Shown here in pieces: positions 16,868 through 27,836 of a stretch of 47,382 bases of DNA (within the stretch, counting starts at the first letter, position 1; each line of letters starts with the position of its first letter). The notes beneath the pieces were generated by a model. It worked only from the letters and a program-made list of their open reading frames with translations. It was not told where the DNA came from and did no database searches. Origin of the DNA: Leucobacter sp. Ag1. GTDB taxonomy: Bacteria > Actinomycetota > Actinomycetes > Actinomycetales > Microbacteriaceae. A program made the position numbers and the translations under genes. The stretch is taken from NCBI RefSeq assembly GCF_000980875.1, contig NZ_LAYO01000084.1, positions 1 to 47,382 on the forward strand, in the 5' to 3' direction.

Positions 16868-17908
16868 TCACCGCGGCGCGAACGCGCCGATCAGCAGGGG
16901 CACCGACACGAACAGCAGGATCGTCGCGACGCCGATCCCCGCCCACACCCAGCTGAGTCCCGATCCCTCGCCGGAATCGCGGACGCGCACCGCCGGAGCC
17001 TGCGCGGCGGGCGCGAGCGCCGCCGCGTACCGGCTCGTCTGGTGTTCCAGCAGATCGACGAGCCGCTGCGTGGCGAGCAGGAGGCGCCGCATCTCCTCCG
17101 GCTTCCAGAACGCCGTGGACGGCTTCAGGTACAGGGTCAGCCGCCCGTCGACCAGTTCGAGCTCGGCCTCGTGCGAGAACTCCAGCACCGCCTCGATGAC
17201 GTCGGGGGTCAGCAGGACCAGGGCGTCGATCTGGCCGCCCGGCACGACGAAGAGCCGGAACCGCTCGGCGTAATCGCCCTCGAGCGCGAGCCGCTGCACG
17301 CCGCTGCGCGAGATCCCGGCCAGCGGGAGGATGCGCGCGCGGCGGTTCTTGAGGACGAGGTGCGGCACGGGGGTGCCGAGCTCGACCTCGACGAAGACGA
17401 ACGCCCGGCGCACGTCGGCGGACGAGCGGTGTCCGGAACCGAACGCCCGATGCCGCCCCAGCGCGAAGCCGATCCCGTGCCCGCACGCACGGGCGTCACC
17501 CGAGAGCACGTCGCGTTCGACTCCCCGCAGGTGGCTGGGGAATCCGAGCCCGGGGCGCCGCACGTTCTCCTGCCGGGCGGCGAAGGCCAGGCCGTTCGCG
17601 CGGGCGAAGCCCTCGAGCCGCGCGCCCCGCATCGCGTCCCGCACGCGGGTGACCGCGAGGTGCACCACGGCGAGGGCCCAGAGCGCTGGGACCGCCGCGA
17701 GGAACGGGAGGACGCCCGCTCCGCGCAGCAGAATCACCGTCAGCGCGACGAACACGCAGAACGCGACGGCCGCCGCGCATGCGATCACGCCCACCGGTGG
17801 AGACCCGGGAGCCTGAGAGCCCCGCGCGTACCGGAGCACCCGGCGCATTCCGGGCCGGCGCCGCAGGGGCGAGAGATCCGCGTCGGACAGCCCGCCCCCG
17901 GGGCTCAT
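16868..17908 (-). CDS. Membrane protein of unknown function
   Basis: 346 aa from the ATG at 17908, which overlaps the stop of the gene upstream (ATGA). Two hydrophobic segments lie near residues 40-80, a single one at the C-terminus (about 320-343). In between is a soluble region with VFVEVELGTPVPHLVLKN, LALEGDYAERFRLF and LTPDVIEAVLEF. The middle resembles an uncharacterised actinobacterial family with the pattern LEGDF...F-LY...L-TPD; I know no function for it. It may act with the small protein encoded just upstream. Confidence 0.7.
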   Translation of the reverse strand: MSPGGGLSDADLSPLRRRPGMRRVLRYARGSQAPGSPPVGVIACAAAVAFCVFVALTVILLRGAGVLPFLAAVPALWALAVVHLAVTRVRDAMRGARLEGFARANGLAFAARQENVRRPGLGFPSHLRGVERDVLSGDARACGHGIGFALGRHRAFGSGHRSSADVRRAFVFVEVELGTPVPHLVLKNRRARILPLAGISRSGVQRLALEGDYAERFRLFVVPGGQIDALVLLTPDVIEAVLEFSHEAELELVDGRLTLYLKPSTAFWKPEEMRRLLLATQRLVDLLEHQTSRYAAALAPAAQAPAVRVRDSGEGSGLSWVWAGIGVATILLFVSVPLLIGAFAPR

Positions 17909-18294
17909 CAGCGCCTCGAGAAGACCGCGTCGTACTCGGCGCCCGTCACCTCGACGACGTCGGTCAGCGGCACGTAGGTCGCGCGGTCGAGGAACTTGCG
18001 CAGCTGGACGAAGAGCACCCGATCCTTCTTGTTCTGCCACACCACGAGGTGCAGGGGGCCGCTGTCGACGACCGGACGCTTCATCACGAGCTCGCGGAAG
18101 TTGCGGGCGGAGAAGAGCGCGAGCGCCTCCTGCTCGTCGGTCCGGCGCAGGTCGAGCCGGGCGTCCGTGAACTGGGTGATCTTGCTCCCGGTCTCGGCCG
18201 AGGACCAGCCGAGGCCCATGAGACCGCGGCGCTTGAAGCGCCCCGGATCGGCCGAGAAGAACTCCTGGTGGGATTCCGCGTTGAACGTCGTCAT
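17908..18294 (-). CDS. Small protein of unknown function
   Basis: 128 aa from the ATG at 18294, with AAGGAAG upstream on the minus strand; an upstream in-frame ATG at 18375 would add a low-complexity basic leader and is less likely. The sequence is soluble, with GRFKRRGLMGLGWSSAE near the start, then alternating strands and helices ending DVVEVTGAEYDAVFSRR. I do not recognise the family. Overlap with the membrane-protein gene marks a two-gene operon. Confidence 0.65.
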   Translation of the reverse strand: MTTFNAESHQEFFSADPGRFKRRGLMGLGWSSAETGSKITQFTDARLDLRRTDEQEALALFSARNFRELVMKRPVVDSGPLHLVVWQNKKDRVLFVQLRKFLDRATYVPLTDVVEVTGAEYDAVFSRR

Positions 18295-18423
18295 GGGGGG
18301 GGCTTCCTTGTCGCTGGGATGAAGAGCGGGGGTCGGTTCCGCGAGTCGGATCGACCGTCTCCGCATCGCGCACATTACCAGACTTCCGTCAGGGAATAGG
18401 CGTGATCCGGAACTCGTCAGAGC
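18295..18423 (-). promoter_or_regulatory. Spacer with possible promoter of the unknown two-gene operon
   Basis: The 129-bp gap between the S9 peptidase stop and the small gene contains TAATGT on the minus strand (around 18372-18377) as a possible -10 element, with no clear -35. I see no hairpin strong enough to call a terminator of the peptide operon. Confidence 0.3.
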
Positions 18424-20511
18424 TCAGATCTCCAGCTCGTCGAGGAGCACCGCCAACCACTCGGAATCCTGCTGCGCGAGGACCTCGGGGCTCGTCGCCG
18501 CGCCGTGCCCGGCGTTCTCGAACACGTGCAGCAGAATCGGCGCCTCCCCGCGCTGCGCGGCCTGCAGCCTCGCGACGAACTTGCGCGCCTGCCAGGGCGG
18601 GCAGCGGGGATCGGTGGCCCCGGCCTGCACGTACACCGCAGGGAACCGCGCGGGCTCGACGAGCTCGTAGGGCGAGTTGCCCGCGAGCCGCCGAACATCC
18701 TCGGCGACGTCGGGATCGCCCCAGGCCTTGCGGATCACGAACTCGAGGTAGGGATCGCGGATCCCGCCGATGAGGTCGAGCAGGGGCGCACGAGGCAGCA
18801 CCGCGCGCCAGAGATCCGGACGGGTCGTCACGGCGACTCCGCACATGAGCCCGCCGTCGGATCCGCCGGTGAGCGCGAGCCCGCCCTGCGCCGCGATCCC
18901 GGTCGCGAGCAGGTGCTCGGCGACGGCGACGAGATCGCCGTCGCGCACGTGCCGACGCTCGCGGTGCGCGCCGCGGAACCAGTCGCTGCCGAGTTCGCCT
19001 CCGCCCCGCAGATAGGCCTGCACGAGCGTGCCGCCGGCCGCGACGAACGCGGCGAGGTCGCCCTGGTACTGCGGCAGCAGCGGCACGTTGGCCGCTCCGT
19101 AGGCCGAGATGAGCACGGGCGCGGGCGCCGCAGGATCGGCGCCCGCCGGGCGCACCACGTGGAAGGGGATCCCGGTGCCGTCGAGCGCGGTGGCGCAGGC
19201 GAGCTCGACCGTCGCGTCGAGCTCGATCCCGGGCGCCCGCAGCGTCTCGAGCGCGCCGGTCGCCGGCAGGTAGCGGTACACGCCCCACGAGGTGGTGAGC
19301 GTGGAGAACGCGAAGACGTAACCGTCCCGCTCGCTCGCGGGCGGATTCGCGGCGAGCGCGGTGAGGGCGAAGAACGGGGATCCGATCGCGCCCTCGCCGG
19401 GCAGCGGCACCCGGCCCGGCTCTCCGGGCAGCTCGCGTCCGTCGAGCCCGAGGATCCGCACGAACGCGACCGTGCGGTCGAAGCCGTGCAGCAGGAGGCG
19501 GTCGCCGACCGGGGTGATCGCGCGCAGCACGGTGTCGCCCTGCGGCACGAGCTCGGTCCAGGTGCTCGGATCGTCGGGGTGCGCGGCGTCGAGCGGGATC
19601 GCGACGACGCGCCCCCGCGGGGCGTCGACGTCGGTGACCGCGATGTAGGCGTCGCCCACGATGTGGCCGGCGACCGTGCCTCCGGGGCCGAGCGGGAGCC
19701 CCGTGACGAAGGGCCGCCAGGGCTCCCCCGGGGTGTCGAGCGCGCGCACGGCGACCGGTGCGGGGCTGCCGAGCCGGTGGCTCGCGACGGCCCGCCGGCC
19801 ATCGGCCGAGTACTGCAGCCGGGTGTACTCGCGCGACCCCTCGGGGATCGGCACGGCCTCGATCCGCGTGCCGTCGCCGATGCGGTGCTCGAACACGGCC
19901 TGCGCGAAGTCCTCGGGTCGGCCGGTGAGGGCGAAGAAGGAGAATCCGAGACTGTCGGGCCACCAGCTCACGCCCCCGGCCCAGGCGCTGTGCAGGGTCT
20001 GCGGCGGAGCGTCGGCGCGCTCCGCGCCGGTGCCGACGTCGACGATGCGGATCCGGTGGTGCTCGCTGCCGTCGGTGCAGACGCCGAGCGCGAGCAGCCG
20101 GCCGTCGGGCGAGGGCGCGAGCCAGGACAGGGTGGGGGCGGGCGCGTCGGTCCCGAGCTCCGGGTCGCGGAAGTCGGCGAGCCGCGCGAGCACCCGACCG
20201 GGCCCGTAGGGGGTGTCGGCGACGAGCACCTCCGGGCCGTTCGGGCCGGCTTCGGCGCGGAACCAGTGCCCCGCGGCGGGTGCGGGCAGCTCGGGCCGCG
20301 CGCCGTCGTCGAAGGCCTCGACGAGCGCGCGAGCGCGCTCCAGGTGCCCGCCCGCGGCGATGGTGGAGACGGCGAGCGCGGCCTGCTCCCGCTGCCAGTC
20401 GCGCACCTCGGCGGTATCGGCTTCGAGCCAGCGGTAGGGGTCGGGGATCCGCACGCCCGCGGGCTCCGAGAACTCGGTCCCGGTGCGGGTCGGCGGGGAG
20501 GCGGGGCTCAC
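18424..20511 (-). CDS. Prolyl oligopeptidase family (S9) serine peptidase
   Basis: 695 aa. N-terminal beta-propeller half, C-terminal alpha/beta-hydrolase half. The catalytic triad is visible: S551 in GGSDGGLMCG, D634 in GATDPRCPP and H669 in ENAGHGAA. The opening RIPDPYRWLEAD is the S9A start motif. No signal peptide, so the enzyme is cytosolic and would cut small imported peptides after proline. GTG start overlaps the stop of the erythromycin-esterase-like gene. Last gene of the eight-gene peptide operon. Confidence 0.92.
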   Translation of the reverse strand: MSPASPPTRTGTEFSEPAGVRIPDPYRWLEADTAEVRDWQREQAALAVSTIAAGGHLERARALVEAFDDGARPELPAPAAGHWFRAEAGPNGPEVLVADTPYGPGRVLARLADFRDPELGTDAPAPTLSWLAPSPDGRLLALGVCTDGSEHHRIRIVDVGTGAERADAPPQTLHSAWAGGVSWWPDSLGFSFFALTGRPEDFAQAVFEHRIGDGTRIEAVPIPEGSREYTRLQYSADGRRAVASHRLGSPAPVAVRALDTPGEPWRPFVTGLPLGPGGTVAGHIVGDAYIAVTDVDAPRGRVVAIPLDAAHPDDPSTWTELVPQGDTVLRAITPVGDRLLLHGFDRTVAFVRILGLDGRELPGEPGRVPLPGEGAIGSPFFALTALAANPPASERDGYVFAFSTLTTSWGVYRYLPATGALETLRAPGIELDATVELACATALDGTGIPFHVVRPAGADPAAPAPVLISAYGAANVPLLPQYQGDLAAFVAAGGTLVQAYLRGGGELGSDWFRGAHRERRHVRDGDLVAVAEHLLATGIAAQGGLALTGGSDGGLMCGVAVTTRPDLWRAVLPRAPLLDLIGGIRDPYLEFVIRKAWGDPDVAEDVRRLAGNSPYELVEPARFPAVYVQAGATDPRCPPWQARKFVARLQAAQRGEAPILLHVFENAGHGAATSPEVLAQQDSEWLAVLLDELEI

Positions 20512-21806
20512 GGCTGCTCCTTCGCGTCAGGGGTCCCGAGGCCGAACTCGGCCCGGAGGCGCTCGAAGGCGCCGGGCACGCGATTGGCCTCGCGCAGGTG
20601 CACCACGGCGTCGAACGCCGCGGGGAAGTCGTCGACGGGGTCGAGCTCGCCGCCGGCGAGGATCCCGCTCGCTCCGGCCAGCAGCTCGGCGAGCTCGGGA
20701 TCCGCGCCGGCGTCGAGGCGCAGCAGCACCGCGACGGATTCCGCGCCCGCGGTCTCGGGTGCGGGCAGGACCCGTTCGAGCGCCGCTTCGAGGCTGCCCG
20801 GCACGGGACCCCGGTGGTCGAGCAGCACGTCGCAGTCGAAGGGGCGCGGCGACCGCTGCTCGAACCGCACGAGCGGGCCGTAGGCGTAGGAGGTCGCGAT
20901 CGCGCGATACGCGGATCCCGGTTCGCCGGCGAGCAGGGATCCGAGGGTCGCCCGGCCGTGCAGCGGGGTCCGGCGCACGTGCGAGTTGTGCGCGAGCAGG
21001 ATCGTCCGCCCGTACCGCTCGGCGATCCAGCGCACGGTGTCGGCCATGAACCGCTCGCGCGGGTAGGGGCGGGGAGCACCGTCGGGGCCCGGTCCGTCGA
21101 CGAAGTCGAGCTCGCCGAGGAAGGCCTCGAGCGAGGCCGCGGCCCGCTGCGCGATCCCGTCGTCCTGCGCGCGCACGCGCTCGATGAGACCGCGGATCAC
21201 GGCGACCAGCTCGGCCCGCTCCGCGGGGTCCATCCGGTCGAGCGCGATGGCCGCCTCGGTGCGTCCGCCGAGATCGGAGCGACGGAGCAGCTCGGCGTCG
21301 CCGGGCAGCGCGGGGATCCGGTCGAGGCAGGCCCGCACGGCGGGTCCCGGCGAGGTCGAGGATCCGGGGAGGTCGATGCCGATCACCCGCACGCGGCGTT
21401 CCGGGTGGGCGAGGTTCCAGTCGCGGAGCCCGGCGAGCATGCGCTGCACCTGGGGCGAGGCGCCGAACCCGTAGGTCATGCCGTCGCGGGCGACCGCGTC
21501 GAGGTCGGCATCGCGGCCGGCGCCGCCGACCCACGCGTCGAGCGCGAGGGACTCGGCGAAGCCGGACTCGATGGCGACCGCGGCGAACGGCGCGACGGCC
21601 CCGCCCGGATCCTGCACGAGCGCGCGCACGATCAGGTCCTGCACGGTCTGCACGTCGGCGACGCTGTGCGCGGCCTCCCCGACCGCGAGCACGCGGGCGC
21701 CGCGCGCGAGCGCGCGCACCGCAGCGGCGTCCTCCGCGGCGATCGATCCGGGATCGATCGCCGCGGAGTCGACCGCCGAAGCGGCGAAGCTGCGGAGCGC
21801 GCGCAC
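20508..21806 (-). CDS. Erythromycin esterase-like protein
   Basis: 432 aa from the GTG at 21806, five bases after the stop of the peptide-binding protein. The frame continues upstream antisense to that gene, which is not real. Ere-family marks: VLAVGEAAHSVADV near residue 35 (GEAxH), AIESGF near 80, VIGIDLPGS near 135 and LLAHNSHVRR near 265 (the His-rich active site). Ere enzymes open macrolide lactones, but most family members have unknown substrates. Inside an operon for peptide uptake and cleavage a role on a peptide, depsipeptide or ester substrate is possible; macrolide resistance cannot be claimed. Confidence 0.82.
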   Translation of the reverse strand: MRALRSFAASAVDSAAIDPGSIAAEDAAAVRALARGARVLAVGEAAHSVADVQTVQDLIVRALVQDPGGAVAPFAAVAIESGFAESLALDAWVGGAGRDADLDAVARDGMTYGFGASPQVQRMLAGLRDWNLAHPERRVRVIGIDLPGSSTSPGPAVRACLDRIPALPGDAELLRRSDLGGRTEAAIALDRMDPAERAELVAVIRGLIERVRAQDDGIAQRAAASLEAFLGELDFVDGPGPDGAPRPYPRERFMADTVRWIAERYGRTILLAHNSHVRRTPLHGRATLGSLLAGEPGSAYRAIATSYAYGPLVRFEQRSPRPFDCDVLLDHRGPVPGSLEAALERVLPAPETAGAESVAVLLRLDAGADPELAELLAGASGILAGGELDPVDDFPAAFDAVVHLREANRVPGAFERLRAEFGLGTPDAKEQP

Positions 21807-21811
21807 GGGGG

Positions 21812-23665
21812 TTACTTCTGCCCCTCGGTGAAGTACCACTGCTCGGGCGAGTAGATGAAGCTGAGCAGCGCGTTGAAGGTCTCGGGCGGGCCGCTCAGGG
21901 TGTCCTTCCACACGACGAGGGTATCCGGCGTCGGCAACCACAGCGCGGGCAGTTCCTCGCCGATCAGCGTGCCCTCGACGGCGAGCGCCTGCTCGTCGAG
22001 ACCGTAGGTCGAGGCCGAGATGGCCGTGTCGACCTCGGGGTTCGAGTAGCTGCCGAGGTTGAAGCTGCCGTCGGTGTTGAACACGGTGTTGCTCGTCGGG
22101 TACCCGGCCGCCTGGTAGAGCGGACCGAAGTCCTGCATCGCCCACTCGTTGGTCTTGGCCGGGGCGAAGCTGTTGCCGTAGTTCTCGTACATGTAGTTCA
22201 GCGACTTCGTGACGACCTTGATGTCGATGCCGACCTTCTTCGCCTCGGAGACGAAGGCGAGGTCGCGGGCGCCCACGTAGGCCGGGGTGTTGGCCGACGC
22301 GATCGTGAAGCTGATCTTCTGCCCCTGCGCGATCCCCTCGCCGCACTGGCCCGCGCCCGTTCCCGGGTTCGTGCAGGTGGTGCCCTTGGGGTCGACGGTC
22401 CAGCCGTTGTCGGTCAGCAGCTTCTGCGCGGCCTTCGGGTCGAACGGGTACGGCGGCTTGTCGCCGAACTTCGGCGGGAAGGGCGACTCCGCGCCGAGCG
22501 GGCTGTAGTTCTCCTCGCCCGCGCCGTTGTATACGCCGCGGCTCTTGACGTAGCCGGGCTGGTCGATGAGCTGCTGCAGGGCCTGGCGCACGTACTTCTG
22601 CGCGATGACCTTGTCGAACCCGTCGACCGTGTTCTTGAAGTTGATGATGAGCGAGTCGAAGCGGGCCGGCGCCGGTGCACCGTAGACGTGGTAGCCCTTC
22701 TTCTGCAGCGCGGGGATCTGCGAGGCGAAGCTCGAGTCGAGCGTGCCGACGGTGAGCTTGCCCGCCTTGTACTGGTTCAGCACGGCCGAGGCCGAGGTGA
22801 ACGCCTTGAAGTCGACCTGGGCGAGGCGGTGCTCGCCGGGGCCGCTGTACTTCGTGTTCGGCGTGAGCGAGTACGAGCCGGTCGTGGGTTCGAACGACTT
22901 CAGCTGGTACGGACCGTTCACGATCTTCCACAGCGGGTTCGTGGCGAAGGTCGACTGGTCGGCGGACTGCGAGGTGAGGTACGCGTAGATCGCCTTCGCG
23001 TTCTCGGGCTTCGTGAAGTCGAGCAGCGGGCCGCCCGTCTTCGCGACGCTCCAGTCGGCCGACGGCATCACGTAGATGAGTTCGAGCATCGACAGCAGGT
23101 AGGACGGGTTGTAGACCTTCTCGAGCTGGAGCACGAGGGTTTTGTCGTCGAGAGCGGTCGCGGTGACGCCGTCGGGGAACTGGCCGGGCGTGTAGAAGCT
23201 CCAGTTGGCGGGGCTCTCGGCGATCGCGGCCTTGAGCAGGGCGAGCGAGAATACCACGTCCTTCGAGGTGACCGGCTTGCCGTTCGACCACTGGTAGTCC
23301 TTCATCGTGATCGTCACGGTCTTGCCGTCGGCGCTCGTCTTCGGCAGCTCGGCGAGGCTCGATCCGGGATCCACGATCTCGCCGCCCGTGCCGCTCGGGC
23401 GGTAGAGCGCGCGCCAGAGCATGCCGCGGGCGATCACGGTGCCGCTGGCCTCGGCCGGCGGGTACGGATAGATGTAGTTCGGGCTGAGGCCGGGGGTCAG
23501 CGCGACGGTCGCGGTGCCGCCGGTCTGCGGCTTGCCCGATTCCTTGGGCAGGGTCGAGTAGTCGGACTTCGCGTCGGTCGGGCCGGCGCAGCCGGAGAGC
23601 AGCAGTGCTCCCGCGGCTGCGACGACGACCGCGATGCGGGCGCCTCGGCGGGTGAGGATCGTCAT
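21812..23665 (-). CDS. Peptide ABC transporter substrate-binding lipoprotein (DppA/OppA family 5)
   Basis: 617 aa. Lipobox ALLLSGC with Cys at about residue 26. The mature part is a family 5 solute-binding protein: DGKTVTITMKDYQWSNGKPV near residue 105, then SKDVVFSLALLK, and the lobe-two region GYVKSRGVYNGAGEENYSP. Family members catch di- and oligopeptides outside the membrane and deliver them to DppB/C. The gene lies after, not before, the permease and ATPase genes of the same operon. Confidence 0.93.
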   Translation of the reverse strand: MTILTRRGARIAVVVAAAGALLLSGCAGPTDAKSDYSTLPKESGKPQTGGTATVALTPGLSPNYIYPYPPAEASGTVIARGMLWRALYRPSGTGGEIVDPGSSLAELPKTSADGKTVTITMKDYQWSNGKPVTSKDVVFSLALLKAAIAESPANWSFYTPGQFPDGVTATALDDKTLVLQLEKVYNPSYLLSMLELIYVMPSADWSVAKTGGPLLDFTKPENAKAIYAYLTSQSADQSTFATNPLWKIVNGPYQLKSFEPTTGSYSLTPNTKYSGPGEHRLAQVDFKAFTSASAVLNQYKAGKLTVGTLDSSFASQIPALQKKGYHVYGAPAPARFDSLIINFKNTVDGFDKVIAQKYVRQALQQLIDQPGYVKSRGVYNGAGEENYSPLGAESPFPPKFGDKPPYPFDPKAAQKLLTDNGWTVDPKGTTCTNPGTGAGQCGEGIAQGQKISFTIASANTPAYVGARDLAFVSEAKKVGIDIKVVTKSLNYMYENYGNSFAPAKTNEWAMQDFGPLYQAAGYPTSNTVFNTDGSFNLGSYSNPEVDTAISASTYGLDEQALAVEGTLIGEELPALWLPTPDTLVVWKDTLSGPPETFNALLSFIYSPEQWYFTEGQK

Positions 23666-23708
23666 GTGGGTTCTCCTGGTTCGGAAGGGGAAGGGTCGTT
23701 CGGGGCGG

Positions 23709-24662
23709 CTACTCGCCGCGGCGGTCGAGGGCGTCGCGCAGGGCGTCGCCGAGCAGGTTGAGGGCGAGCACCGTGAGCACGATGCAGCCGCCGACCGGGT
23801 AGATGAGCCACCAGTAGTCGGAGGCGATGAAGGTGACGCCCGCGGAGAGCTGGCTGCCCCAGTCGGTCACCGGGTAGGTGAGGCCGAAGCCGAGGAAGCC
23901 GAGCGCCGCGATCGTGAGGATCGCGTCGGCGACCTGGAAGGTGACGTTCACCACGATCACGCCGACGGTGTTCGGGATCAGGTGGGTGAAGATGAGGCGG
24001 CGGTTCTTCGCCCCCATGAGCCGGGCGGCGAGCACGAACTCGCGGACCCGGAGCGAGAGCACCTCGCTGCGGATGAGGCGGGCGATCACGAGCCACGAGA
24101 AGCCGCCGATCACGAGCGCGAGGGTGACCGGCGTGGCGGTGAACCGGGCCGACAGGATCAGCACGAAGAACATGAACGGGATCGCAAGCAGGGTGTCGAC
24201 GACGCGCATCATGAACCCGTCGAGCACCCCGCCGACGAGGCCGGCGATCGCGCCGTAGATGGTGCCGACCACCGTCGCGACGAGCGCCGCGAGCAGACCG
24301 ATCTGCAGCGAGACCTGCCCGCCGAGCATCATGCGGCCGAGCACGTCGAAGCCGTTGCTGTCGGTGCCGAGCGGATACCCGTCGCCGGGCGGCAGCGCGG
24401 CGTTCAGCAGGTCGACGTCGGTCTGGTTGGTGCGGTAGACGAGGGGCCCGACGAAGCAGAACAGGAGCAGCGCGACGAGGATCGAGGCGCCGGTCACGCC
24501 GAGCTTGTTGCGCATGAGCGAGCGCAGCACCGCGCGGAAGGAGCGGGGCGGCCGGGTGACGGCGATGAGGCTCGTCGGATCGGGCTCGGGCTTCGCGGTC
24601 GAGGTCTGCACGACCGCTTCCTCGGCGACGGCGGCAGCGGGCTCGTGGTTCGATGCGGTCAT
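23709..24662 (-). CDS. Peptide ABC transporter permease (DppC type)
   Basis: 317 aa from the ATG at 24662, overlapping the DppB stop (ATGA). A ~50-residue polar N-terminus leads into the DppC entry motif RSLMRNKLGVTGASIL. Six membrane segments follow. The cytoplasmic EAA loop reads FVLAARLMGAKNRRLIFTHL near residue 210, and GTDSNGFDVLGRMM near 95 is the usual periplasm-side start. Forms the channel with DppB. Confidence 0.94.
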   Translation of the reverse strand: MTASNHEPAAAVAEEAVVQTSTAKPEPDPTSLIAVTRPPRSFRAVLRSLMRNKLGVTGASILVALLLFCFVGPLVYRTNQTDVDLLNAALPPGDGYPLGTDSNGFDVLGRMMLGGQVSLQIGLLAALVATVVGTIYGAIAGLVGGVLDGFMMRVVDTLLAIPFMFFVLILSARFTATPVTLALVIGGFSWLVIARLIRSEVLSLRVREFVLAARLMGAKNRRLIFTHLIPNTVGVIVVNVTFQVADAILTIAALGFLGFGLTYPVTDWGSQLSAGVTFIASDYWWLIYPVGGCIVLTVLALNLLGDALRDALDRRGE

Positions 24663-25605
24663 TTCTTCAGCTCGATCCGTCGGTCGGCTCGCGCGACCAT
24701 GAGGTCGGCGATGAAGTTGCCGGCGACCGTGAGGACGCCGCCGATGAGGGTGTAGGCCAGCAGCACCGGGTAGTCCTCGCGGTGCAGGCTGTTGAGGAAC
24801 AGGAGCCCGAGGCCCGGGTAGTTGAACACGGACTCGACGATCAGGTTGCCCGCCAGCAGGATCGGGATCTGGATGCCGACGAGGGTGATGAGCGGGATGC
24901 ATGCGTTGCGCAGCAGGTGCTTCGTGAGCACCATGCGCTCCGGCAGGCCCTTCGCCCGCGCCACCTTGATGTAGTCCTGGCCGAGCTGCTCGAGCGCCGA
25001 GGAGCGCTGGTACTGCGAGAACACGACCACGTTGGTCACGGTCAGGGTGATGAGCGGCAGTGCCATCGCCCTCGGATCGGTGAAGATCACCCACGGCGAG
25101 GACGACTGCGACGCCTCCGCCGGGAAGATCGGGATCGCCTGGCTGAGGATCGCGATCAGCAGCAGCGCGATCAGGAACGAGGGCGTCGCGTAGAGCACGT
25201 AGGAGACCGCCGTCGCGGCACGATCCATGAAGGAGTTCTTGCGGACCGCCTGCGCGATGCCGAGCGGGATCGCGATGATCAGCGACAGGATCAGCCCGGC
25301 GAACGAGAGCATCGCGCTGCGACCGGCGTTCTGCCACAGCAGCACCGAGACCTGCTCGTTGAGCTTGTAGGAGCGGCCGAGATCGCCCCGCACCAGGTCG
25401 CCCAGGTAGCTGACGTACTGCACCAGCACCGGGCGATCGTAGCCGTGCTCCTCGTTGAACGCGGCCACCGCCTGGGGCGATGCCTGCGGGCCGAGCACCG
25501 CGCGGCCCGGGCTGTCCGAGATGAAGTGCAGCATGAGGAACACCACGAGCGAGAGCCCGAGGAGCACGAGCAGCGAGACGGCGATGCGCCGCAGGACGTA
25601 CATGG

Positions 25606-25609
<4 letters not shown>
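24659..25609 (-). CDS. Peptide ABC transporter permease (DppB type)
   Basis: 316 aa. Typical start MTMYVLRRIAVSLLVLLG, then the DppB extracellular segment YDRPVLVQYVSYLGDLVRGD near residue 60. The EAA loop YIKVARAKGLPERMVLTKHL lies near residue 220 and the C-terminal part is VFNYPGLG. ATG at 25609 overlaps the stop of the ATPase gene. A longer frame upstream is antisense noise. Confidence 0.94.
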
Positions 25610-27708
<2,099 letters not shown>

Positions 27709-27836
27709 GCTGCGCTCCCTTGCGCGATCTGGAACCGGGTCCCGGCTCGGAGTGGTGGATGGTTCAGTGGCTCATGTTCGATGGTGCGGGAGCGGGCCCC
27801 GCGACGGTTCGTCGGCTCCTGCGAAGCCGCGGCGGA
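27709..27836 (-). other. 128-bp spacer inside the peptide operon
   Basis: Between the M19 dipeptidase stop and the DppDF start. Small GC hairpins are possible (GGAGC at 27788-27792 with GCTCC at 27816-27820), but I see no firm terminator or promoter. It is the longest gap in the operon, so an internal promoter for the transporter genes is possible. Confidence 0.3.

Noticed and set aside
18505..20883. 792-codon plus-strand frame opposite the S9 peptidase
   Set aside because: Antisense shadow of a well-supported enzyme with an intact triad; composition is Arg/Gly/Glu noise.
20508..21806. Macrolide resistance gene
   Set aside because: Family membership alone does not show macrolide hydrolysis, and the operon context is peptide use.
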